DNA of 64,000 nt from the NCBI RefSeq assembly GCF_018143015.1, contig NC_054758.1:8540501-8604500 (forward strand), in the 5' to 3' direction. Origin of the DNA: Lytechinus variegatus. Its lineage: Eukaryota; Echinodermata; Echinoidea; Temnopleuroida; Toxopneustidae. A program made the translations under genes and the position numbers. Shown piece after piece: positions 12,201 through 24,200 of the stretch. Under the pieces are notes generated by a model that saw nothing but the letters and a program-made list of their open reading frames with translations, was not told the origin of the DNA and searched no databases. Positions within the stretch are counted from its first letter, which is position 1, and each line of letters starts with the position of its first letter.

Positions 12201-15200
12201 GTGTCGGAAAGCTTTAAATGGTCAATCATACCAATGATTTTTTTTTTAATTGATATAAAGTACGAGGTTTCCATATTATAGAATTGCCCCTATGTCATCT
12301 CTTGGAATTTCCCAAGTTCCTACTGGTTTTATGTATTTTATGTTCGTTTTTAGAACTTAATTTTTACAAACTCATTATGCCAGGAAAATGTGTAAATAAA
12401 TAGCAACGGCCTATCAAAGGAAATTTGTCGTCCTTCCTGTGGAAGGATTTGTCATGAATTATCTCTCCTTTATACAATGTACGTCCCTCTTATCATGCTT
12501 ATTGCACTCGTTTAAATTTACAGAATGTACTCCAGGAAAGTTCGGCGTTGACTGCCTTCAATACTGTCACTGTGCTGGAGGGGTGCCATGTGATGCTTTC
12601 ACTGGAAGCTGTGAAGGAAGCTGTGAGGATGGGTGGTCAGGAGAAGGCTGTCAAGGTTTGTTGAGTTGGTAGAGAGCACTAGCGTATCACGCATCAGCTG
12701 TGCTATAACAAATAAATGTATGGGCCCATGCACAAGCGTAATGCTAGAGTCACTATGGCTTATGCCGAGAGGGTGGGTGCTGTCGCGTTAGGGGGTGTTG
12801 ACACTAACGCGAAGATTCGTCCAAAGCCCCCCCCCCCCCCCCCGGTTTGGCCGAAAGGGTATGTTGGGAGCGTTAGGGCGCGTCAGTGTCGACAACGCCC
12901 CCAAATGGCACAACCGGAGGGGCTTTTCCCGAACCTTCGCGTTCAGGCGTACGGCCTAGTACAGTACGGCCGGACGGCTAGCCAGGGCGGCAGGGCGATG
13001 GCACGATCCGCTCATCGCTGCAGAAGCATATCTGAACAGTGGCGACAGAAATGATCCGAGTTTAAAGAAGCTTAACTTACCTAGAATCAAAATGAATCGT
13101 TGAAATGTCTTAAGAATATTTTCAAGCAAGTACTTGCATCACTCTTTCTTGAAAAATGCATGATTCTGCGGAAAAGGAACTCAATTTCCTCGTGTCACCG
13201 TTTCGACATTATCGTCACCAGAGACAATGTAGCGCGGCGTGCATGCGTTCGGGCATTGCTCAATACCAGGGGATATATACTTAGAGAAGTAAAGACCACG
13301 ACATGGCTGCAATGCACGAATAGCTCAATTGGTTGAGAGCGGCGCCATGAAACCAGTGGTTGCAGCCTAGAAGCCTCTCACTTCGATCGATGATTTTGTT
13401 TTTTATTTTTATTTATTATTATAATTCATTATTATTATTATTGTCATTATTTTATATTATGTTGATGATAAAGATTATGATGATGATAATCATCTGTGAT
13501 ATTTTATTATTATAATGATCATTATTATCATCGTTCTTATCTTTATTATTATTATCATTATTACTGTTATTATCACTATCATTATTATTACTATTATTAT
13601 TATTATTAATATTATTATTATCATTATTCTTATCATTATTGTTATTATTATTATCATCATCATTAAGTATTATTTTTATCATTATTATAATTATCATTAT
13701 CATTTTTTTTATTATTATTATGATCATAGGACACATGTTAGTATTTGGATTAATTATTATAATTATTGTAATTAAAATAATTCCTTCGTTTTTTCTTTTC
13801 TTCTTCTTCTGCTTCTTCTTCTTCCTCTTCTTATTCCTCCTCTTCTTATTATTATCATTATTATTATCATTATTTCTTCTTATTATTATCATTATTATTA
13901 TCATTATTATTATTATTATTATTATTATTTATTATTATTATCATTAAGCATTTTTTATCATTATCATTATAATTATAATTATTATTATTTTTATTTTTAT
14001 TATTATGATCCATAGGAGAAGGAGCATGTTATTATTTAGATTATTATTATTGTAATTAAAATAATTCCTTAGTTTTTTATTTTCTTCTTCTTCTTCTTCT
14101 TTTTCTTCTTTCTCTGCATCCCTCTTCCTCTCCTTCATATTATTATAATTACTATCATTATGATTATTACTAAATTTGTATTTTTGTAATTATCGTTGTC
14201 TGTGACATTTTCATCATTATCGTATACTCCTTCTTTTTCTTCTGCATCATTTTCTTCTTCTACTACTACTACTACTTCTACTTCTTCTTCTTCTTCTTCC
14301 CTCTTCGTCTCCTTCATATTATAATTATTTTTTACTATCATTATTAATCATTGTTGATGGGGATATTATTTTTCTTATTGTTTTTGTTCTTCATCATCAT
14401 TATCTTATTCTCCTTCTCCTCCTCCTCCTCCTTCTTCTTCTGCTTCTTTTTCTTCTTATTGTTATTGTAATTATTATTATAATTATTATTAATATTACCA
14501 TTATTATTATTATTATTATTATCATTATTATTGTAATTATTATTATTATTAGTAGTAGTAGTAGTATTATTAGTATTATTTTTAGTATTATTATTATTAT
14601 TATTATTAAAAACAAAATAAAACGCACCCTTTCGGCACTTCCGGGGGGGGGGGGCTTTGGACGAATGGATGCGTTCCAGTGAACGCGACGTGACGTAACG
14701 CTCCAAGCGCACCCTTTCGGCCAAGCCGGAGGGGGGGGGCTTTGGACGAATCTTCGCGTTAATGTCAACACACCCTAACGCGACATCACCCACCCTTTCG
14801 GCATAAGCCAGTCACTATTGTCCCCAAACAATTTGACACATTAATTGCTTTGTAGGATCTGATGCTGGATTCGCGCCTGGACCGGGCCCTGTTTCATAAT
14901 GTTAATGACAGTTCAAAGCTACTGAAACTCTTCGATATGATTTGTTGATAATTAATTTGTTATAGTAATTTCTTATTTATCATACCAAATCTTGTTATTA
15001 CTCTCTCTAGTTATTTGACCGCATTTAAACATTTAGCCTTTTACGTATGGTATAATGTATTTTTCTTGCTACAATTAGATTTTATAGGTTTATACTGTTA
15101 AATACAGAGTATTTTTTAGACTTTATGGTGAACAATATAGATATATGGACTGCTTTGAGAGGCATGGTTGTTTCTAGAGGCTCAAGGGGACCGCAACGAG

Positions 15201-18200
15201 AGCATAATCTGGCCGATGCGGTACCCGCGAGCCGAAAGAAACTACCGTGTCTCGAATGTAAAAGCAGTCGAGATATATTTTATGCACCGACTCAAACATG
15301 AGATCTAGGGTCTAATCTAGATTTTGACAAGTTAGGTCTGAAAGCCCTAGGCCCCAGGCTAATGATAGGCCCTAACTTAGCCCTGCCCCTGAAGTTAAGT
15401 CTCTAAGTTGAATACCAATGCAGTCCATAGACTCCATACCCATTACAAGGCCTAGATCTTGATATTTTAGGAACCAAATTTGGGCCTGAACTACTAAGTT
15501 ACCTTAACAGTCTTAGATCTAAATCTCCATTGACGTCTAGATTTAACGTGATCTCGGCTACGTCAGATTAAACGGAACGATAGTAGGCCTAGGTCTCAGT
15601 TCTAGGTGTTGAGTCTACTCTTAACTCCCGATCTAATGTTAGATACCACGACAACAGTACCTAACGTTGTCGTTTGTCACTAAGGAGTAGGTCTAGTCTA
15701 GATCGTTAGTAACGTTAGACTCTTGTAAATCTAACTTTAGTTCAGTGTCCGTCTTAATCTTTTCACCCGACTCACCTATTGTGAGCATGCTCTTGAACAA
15801 AACAAATCAACTGCAACAAGGCTTGATGGTCGATACATCCGTTATGTCCTTAATAAGTTAGTCTTTTTTCAATATAGTGCCATATATTTCAACAGGAATT
15901 AAGAAGCAAAAGTCAAAGATCGGCACCATTCCATCGATATGTCATATCGGTTGCGTACACTTGCGCAATAAGCGCGTAAATGAAAGAAAATTGTCTAAAA
16001 CTTTCGATCACATTGCGCGGATATGGTATCCGCAATCGCCACAGAAAGCAAAATTTTGCATGCAATCAAGTGGGGATCTCAGCCAAATTTTGCTATGCCC
16101 GTCGGTAAGGGGCGGGTCAGGGGGCAACGGGCATAAATCTTGTTAACTATGCCCGTTTGCCTTGGGTACCACCTTTGTTTGTTGTTTTGCAGGCATGGTC
16201 GTTCATATGACCTCAGTTTTTACCAAATCAGAGGAACGGATTATTCGACATTCTTAAAGAGAGGTTTATAACATTACATATAGACCGAATGGATAAGCCC
16301 ATCGTGGAAACATAATGCTTGCAGTCTTTGGGCACTGAAACATTTTTTTTTTCATTTGAAAATGTTGTAGTTGTACCACTGACGCATTCGTCGTTATTGC
16401 ACTAGGCTAACATCCAGCTGATTTCGTCAATATTAGTATTTGGAATGGTGGATTCAGCTATGCAGTTCATAAGCCGTGAAACGAACAATGAGGACGCCCT
16501 ATTTTATTCCTGTTTTAAACTAACCTTTGTAGGAAATCATTTAACAAACAAGCAATGAGATTTTCTTTCAAAGCGCATTGTAGGAAGCGCTATATAAAGC
16601 ACCTTGTCTTAATCATCAATATTATTATCATCACAGTTCCATCCGTGTGTCCTGTTGGTTACTATGGAATCAATTGTACCGAGTTCTGTAACTGTCCTGA
16701 TCTGTCAGAGTGCGAGAAGGATTCTGGGTTCTGTATATCATCAGAGGGACAATGTGAGATTGGGTTTGTCGCTGAATCACCAGAAAAGCCAGACAGATGT
16801 GCTACATGTAAGCCATTTCTACATTTTATGTATGACTAAATGGTAGTGCATATATTATGGTAGAAACTGTAGTAATGAAATACATGAAAGTGTCTATTTT
16901 CCAAGTCTCCCCCCCCCCCCCAATCTTAATTTATTCACCCGTCTTCCTCCACTTTCTTTTTTCTCCTCTCTTTTCCTTCCATTTCTTTTTTATTTTGATC
17001 CGCCAATAGGGGGCGCCCCTGGATCCGCATATGAAAGAGAATATTGGTGGATCTACTATTTCTACAACTACCACAACCTTGACATTTACAGGCTGATACA
17101 CTGCAAATGCAAAAAAAATACATTATGAATTAAGAGAACAATATATCGAATTATGTAGAAGAGTAAGTTACAGCATAGAAAATTAAGTATTTATTATGTT
17201 CTTAATTAATCTAGTATTATTATCATCATCATTATAAATATAATTATCAGTTACTTTGAACTATGCTTACATCTTGCAGTTGCAGGATGTTTCGAGTCCT
17301 GTTCTAAGACATGTCATTGTGCTGCTACCGTCACGTGTGATGAGTCAGGTTCGTGCACTTCATGTCATCCACGATGGTCTGGAGACAATTGCCAAACAGG
17401 TTAGTATGGAAGGGCTATTTCAATTTTTTACTTCTAAGAAATGACCACGAATTGCCCGCCGACTATGATGTTTTATCTTTCCCTCACCTTAACCTGATTA
17501 TTTATGAAAGGCACAAATAAGTGTACTTTTTAGGGATAAACTCTATCAAAAGAGAAAGTCCTCAAGATTAAAATAGCTTAAAAAACAATAGTATCAAATT
17601 GCTTAACCACATGATAGTTCTAAGAGAACGTCACCGACAGTTCATGTTCGGGAATGAGCAGTAATGACAGTCTCAGTCCTCAAATAATTGAAATATATAG
17701 ATTCCAAAGTTTTTAATCCACTTGAGTTAGTTAAAAAGTACACAGCATCCCTTTGCTTAATTATGGCTTATGCAAACATTTGCTAGCAGGATATGCTGCA
17801 TTTTGCATTGGCCATTATACAGTTCTTAAAATATAATTTTCATGAACCCACCACTAAGATATCACTTTTTCTGTTTAAAACTTTTCTTTTCTGAAGATCG
17901 TTTTACCGCTACTAGAGAAAAGACGAATCCAGGCACGGCAATCATTTCCTGCACATTCGCTTCCAACTCAGACGACGGCCTCTCCATGAGAGCCTCTATT
18001 GGGGACTTCTCAACTGAAAGTTTCGTTACTGCAACTTCTACTGACATCAGTGATGGATCATCGTTACAATCGAACTTTACACTTTCCATTGATGACATAG
18101 AAACTAAAACAATTTACTGTTTTGTTGGCAATTCGACCAGTGACGAGGGACTTGCTTATATCAGCTTACGCCCTCAGGGGACATTTGGTAGGTTCTGAAT

Positions 18201-21200
18201 CATTTAAATGAACTTTTTTCAATAATCCTTGCATCGAATATTCAAGCATGTACATGATATAAGTAGACTTGAGTGTGATCGACTATTCTGCGCCACAGTC
18301 ATGCAAGTGAAATTACGAAAGGGAAGTTTGTAGTGAGGAAGGCTAAGTATTTTATTGGATTTTCGAATAAATCATTTTGCATTGGACATTGTGGGGGATA
18401 GCCTGTATGTGCTGTGTCCACAAGCCATGTATCCACGAAATTGGTGTAAAGAGACATCGATGAATGTTGTTACATATACAGCCATACATTTATACAGGAA
18501 TATATAATATACGTTGGCATCATTATTGTTGGAATAGGGTGGGAAATTTTTAAAGCAGATTAGAACTAAAGCCCATTGCACATTGTGCAGAAACTTCATT
18601 TACTTATGCCGAGGGGTTCCTTGCATATGTGGCTTTTCGTGGTAACCAACAGGGTTTTTAGTAATGCATTAATGGAAATATAATTCGAGACATTTGACAC
18701 AGTTTGAAATTAGATTACACGGGCCAAATTGAGTCTATGGTTCATTCTTGTCCGAAAAATGAAATTTATTACATTTATAACCAAATTATTTGAAATATTT
18801 GTGCCCATTTCAGTTCTTCCGGTCTACAACAGCCAGCCTAGATTAGCGGAGCAAGGCTACAGTTATCTGGTTATTGCATGGGATTCCTGGGAACCTGGCG
18901 ATGATGTTGGAGATGGTCCTGTCATCGGTTATAAAGTATACGTTACCTCTTCGGATGGAAACGAAACAGTCACCTCTATTACTGCATCAGGTGTCCCAAG
19001 AGAGAGGGAATCTTCAAGAAGACGAAGGGAGGATGCGGAATGGATGAATTCTCCTATGGTCGGACCTCCAAGGATTTTGCCATCAAGGAAGAAGAGACAA
19101 GGGGATGCAGGAACACTGATGCACAATGTTACCGGTCTGGATGATGGTCAGTCGTATCTGATTCAGATTTCAGCAGTTCGTGATGGCCTGAACGGTGAAG
19201 GAGAAAAGGGTCCGGCTTTAAGTGTGACAACTCGGGAAATAGGTAAGATTTCCCTCAATTCGATCTTGTGCATTTGCCATGGACCTGACGTACGAAGACA
19301 AATTAACTCGTTGCGTTGCGATTTGTATTAATATTGTGTACATAACCATATGAGGGGATATGCATTCAAAGCTAAAATTAGGCATTAGTGATTTGCTGGA
19401 TTCATTTGATTAGTTAACGTTCAATTCTCAGTTGTAATGTATTTTTTTCTCATTAACAGAACCCCCTCCGGGTCCTTCTTCAACTGGTGCTATTGTAGGT
19501 GGAGCAGTCGGTGGAATAATCTTCATCGTGCTGCTGATTGTCATCATAATAATTGTACTAAGATGGAGAAGGTAATCTTATTCGGTGTTATTCTGATGGC
19601 CATGGTTTAGTTAAAGTAGAAATATATTGAAAATCGTAAAAATTGAGAATCATATATCACAATAAAGGAAAAAAATAAGGAGAACACGATGATGTACATC
19701 ATTTATCATGGAGACCGATGAAACTCAGTTAATTGATAGTTTAAAGTTCTCTCTCTGAATGCTTCAAACACGCAGAATTACGTCCGCGAAATTGGGGATT
19801 TTTTTATGACGTCACTGTCTGTACGAGAGGCGTGATTGGCTCTCCCACGTGAAGCTCCACTTGCATGCAAAACCTGTTGCAAGGGTACATTTTCCCCACA
19901 TTGTCACTGAATACTTCCATCCCGAAATGAAAGAAAACCCATAATTTTATCTAGATTTGGATTTTCAAATTGATGATTTTGAGATGAAGAGAATGATGAT
20001 GAAGTGAACAACACAGTGACGTAGTTGGAGGTAAATTGGGGGAATTACGCCGATGATGATGATGAATTCAACTTGCAACACGATCACAAGTGAAGTCATG
20101 TACATGCCGATTCGCTACCAATTCATGCTGCTGGAAGTGCTAGCTACACCGCGCGGGCCAAATTGAATTCATGCTGAACATGAATAACCACATCCAGACA
20201 GAGTCTATTATAAGAAGGAAAATAATGATATAACTGTACTTACAAACAAGTGAATAATCCGAACCTGAAGGCTAATCAACTCAACGAATAGTAGCAGACG
20301 ATATGGCATATGCACTGACGATAACTTCATGCGGCTGGGATAGATTGTCACTCGTTCTGTTAGATGTAACTTTTACTCATTAATTTGACAAAATTACGAA
20401 ACTCGGGAATTGTTTATCTATATAAAAATATAGTAACATCTCTTATCATTTTTTTGAATTACGATAAAACCTGTTGTGAAGGAAAACGTTGAGGTAAATT
20501 AAAATTAGATGTAAAAGATCATCCCCATTATCATGATTATTATGTGATCGTAAACAAACCATCACAACAACACATGCCGTATTGTTTGCTCGCCTTGGCT
20601 GAGCTAGACTGAAAGAATAGATCTATGCACGTGTTGCACAGCTCTCAATCAGCAAGGCGAGCAAGGAAGGAATGCGTGCATGTTTGAGATGGTTTGTTTG
20701 CAATGACATACAAGCTACGCATGTTGGGGGATGATCTATTACATGTTATTTTAGTTTACCTCAACGTTTTCCTTCAAAACAGGTTTTATCGTAATACAAA
20801 AAATAATAAGAGATGTTACTATATTTTTATATAGATAAAAAATTCCCCGAATTTCGTAATTTTGTCAAATTAATGAGTTACAAATTACATCTAACAGAAC
20901 GAGTGACAATCTATCCCAGCCACATGAAGTTTATCGTCGGTGCATATCGTCTGCTGCTATTCGTTGAGTTGATTTGCCTTCAGGTTCGGATTATTCACTT
21001 GTTTGTATAGTACAGTTATATCATTATTTTCCTTCTTATGATAGACTCTGTCTGGATGTGGTTATTCATTTTCATGGATTTAATTTGGCCCGCGCGGTGT
21101 AGCTAGCACTTGTAGCAGCAGCTGCATGAGTTGGTAGCGAATCAGCATGTACATGACTTGTGATCGTCAGGCAAGTTGAATTTTTCATCATCATCATCGG

Positions 21201-24200
21201 CATAGTTCCCCCAATTAACCTCCAACTACGTCACTGTGTTGTTCACATCATCATTCTCTTCATCTTTAAAATCATCAATTTGAAAATCCAAATCTAGATA
21301 AAATTCTGGGTTTTCTTTCATTTCGTGATAGAAGTATTCAGTGACAGTGTGGAGAAAACGTACCCACGCAACAGGTTTTGCATGCAAGTGGAGCTTCACG
21401 TGGGAGAGCCAATCACGCCTCTCGTACAGACAGTGACGTCATCAAATTCCAGTCAATTGAGAGACCGGTGCGAGGCATATTTCTGAGGGGCATTTTAGCG
21501 TTTTTTAATCGGCGATTTTCACCTTTTTATATTATTTTCGGTATTTTTGAATGACCCACTGATGATCCCCACATCATTACCTTTCCATTGATATATAATA
21601 AGACCACATTCATAATCAATATATTTCTCCTTTAATCCTGGGTTAACTTTGACCATGGGCGGAAATCCCAGGGGGACAGTGGAGACGTGTCCCCCTACTC
21701 AAAATAGTAGGGGGACACAATATCAAATGTCCCCCTACTTTTTGTGGTCTTTTATGATGGCAAGAAAAAAAATTATTAAAAATCGAAATAAAACCCGTAT
21801 TTTAGGACGAGATGACCTCACTTTTTGGATGATAACTTTTTTATTTTTTATTAATATTATTTTTTTAGGGGGGGGGCTTGTCAAATTTTCTAGCCTTTTG
21901 TCCCCCTACCTTTTGGGAGAGATTTCCGCCCCTGATTTGACCACAATTTTATGGAGTGCCACATGCCAACTCATTTACCAAGTAAAAAGATTATTCGATT
22001 CCTGTTGGAAAAGATTCTAAAAACTAATTATTTTGTCATGATAAAGATTAAACTAGGAAAGTAGTAATGAATTTTAATGAATCAGTTGGTACATTTTATT
22101 TGCCTTGATTACGGAAGAAGTATCGTGGAACTCGGTATTCCATAGAGGTGTGGTCTAGAATTCTAGTTTAGACTAGGGTTAAACCTAGGTTTAATTACAA
22201 AATAAAGGACATATGTTTCCAAAAACATAATAATAATATTTGGTTTTTATAGTGATTTATCAATATACGACTTCTCAAAGCGCTTCTGATCACCAATAAA
22301 TCACCCGGTCACTGGAATAATAGCTTTTTTCGCAGCCTGTTATAGGCGCCGTCTGCTAAGTCAACAAGAATGACGGTGTTTCCTACTACTGGTACCCAAT
22401 TGTTGGCAAAGTGTGGATTGACGCCTTACAAAACGACGCACAGTGGGCCAGGAGAGAGCAAAAGTGCGCCAAAACTGGTTTTTGGTCATGAAACAATTTT
22501 TTTTTTTCATGTTCTAAGGAAAGATAAGAACCTGTAGGATGTCTCCATACAATATTTCTCCATGAAATTGATTATTAGTTGCCCATTTTATTCAATATTA
22601 CCGGAAAAATGAACCTTTACGGCTACCGCATGTGAAAATGACACGTTTTAGATATTTCATTGTTTCAACAAAACGGATAGCTTAATTTATTTCTAATTCA
22701 CGGTACTTTTTGATGAATGATTGTTTTAAGTGATCAAAAATTTTCGAGATAAAATGATGATCCCTTCAGAGGATATTTTGGACGAAACCATTTGACAATG
22801 GGGGGTTTTAGCAATTTTTTTTTCATGAGCATTTCTTTTACAAATTGCTGCCGATTGCTGCGCTATAAATACCATGACGGTCTTTTTTATAGTTCATGCT
22901 TTACAATGATACCAAATTTAGCTGCAGATACGTGCATTTTCTGGAGATATAACCAATTTTCCAACCACATGTTCGCCGTATTTATCACAAAAAGTCGTTC
23001 CAAGTTAGTGTCCCATTATGCGCGTGCCGAACGTTGCGGGTGACATTAAACAAACTCCCCGCTCCCTTCGGGACCGTATAAGACCGTATCTCTGTGAAAC
23101 TCACCGTCGCGTGGTGGGAGAGAGAGAGAGGGGGGGGGGGTGTCTGGCTCAGGTGTCTGGTTCTTTAGACTGGTATCTTCCTAAAATATTCTCGTTAAAC
23201 ATACGTTAAGACAAGCTGTCATTTCCACTTCCACTAACTATATAGTAATACATGTAAAACAACTTCATTTTGATGTCAAACTGTTCCATCCCGTGTTGCA
23301 TATATGCTGTCATTCTGAGAAGATTAATTCTTAAGGTAAGATTCCCGGGTAAGATTATTAATTTGTTTTGTTGTTCATAAACAAAGTCCTACTGTATATC
23401 GCTATCATAAAGCAAGTCCTACTGTATATCGCTATAACACACATGACTAGGGATGTGATTGGTTTCACTCAGTTTTCTGCCAAAAAATGAAAATGACAGA
23501 TACGTGGGATCTATACATGTATAAAGTTGCATTATCATTATTAGTATTTATCCCGCCAAAAAAAAAATGAAGGGTTTGTAACTTCACATACACGTATGAA
23601 TTCGTTTATCTCTTGGCTCATTCTAAATTTGCTATAAATTGTTAATATCAATCAAGAAGGAAGTGCATATTATCATTTCAAGGATTGATTGGTCTCTGAC
23701 TCTTGACTTTATATGTATTCCACAGACTAATGGTAACAAGTGACATTGTGATTAGTAGCAAATTTTTAAGAGTACAACAAGCACAGCCTCTTCCTCCTGA
23801 TGTTCAAAGTACATGTATGCTAAAAGATCCTCTCACCAAAGACATAATGGTTGTTGAGATAACAGAGAGAGACTCTGTTTCGGAATAACTTTGTATACGC
23901 TGTTCTTGGTGAAATATATAGGTAGGCCTTGTACCGATTAACCTGCAGAGGACCCGGCCTCTATTATTTATCATTGGGATAATTATTTTAAAGATTTCAC
24001 TGTCCAATACTGGCATCAATCCATTTTAATTCATGTAGGTGTGGTTAATCATTGTACCCATTGAATAAAAAATACCCCTTTGCATTTTTTTTACAATTTC
24101 ACTTTGAATTTTACAATTCCCCCGGATTCATGGTAGGGCGCCCTCTTTAACCCTAAATAGACTGGGCTATTTCGACGCCTAAGAAGACGGGGGGCTGATT

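Larger units (their letters stand above)
10683..12523. other. Introns 4-6: no further recognised content
   Basis: AT-rich intron sequence between EGF exons with a short CA-rich stretch (10775-10835). I see no repeats of known type. Confidence 0.5.
12757..14809. mobile_element. MULE-like element with long TIRs and 9-bp duplication
   Basis: The ends are GGCTTATGCCGA(G/A)AGGGT and its inverse. Arms match over about 90-100 bp (through ttagggggtgttgaca, acgcgaagattcgtccaaagc, poly-C). AGTCACTAT is repeated on both sides (12748-12756 and 14810-14818), which fits Mutator-type 8-11-bp duplications. The inside is an unrelated tRNA-like piece plus 1.2 kb of microsatellite; no transposase. Confidence 0.78.

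Noticed and set aside
13452-14793. Several open frames of 64-150 codons rich in Asn, Ile, Lys or Leu on both strands
   Set aside because: They are translations of ATT/CTT microsatellite and carry no complexity or family motif.
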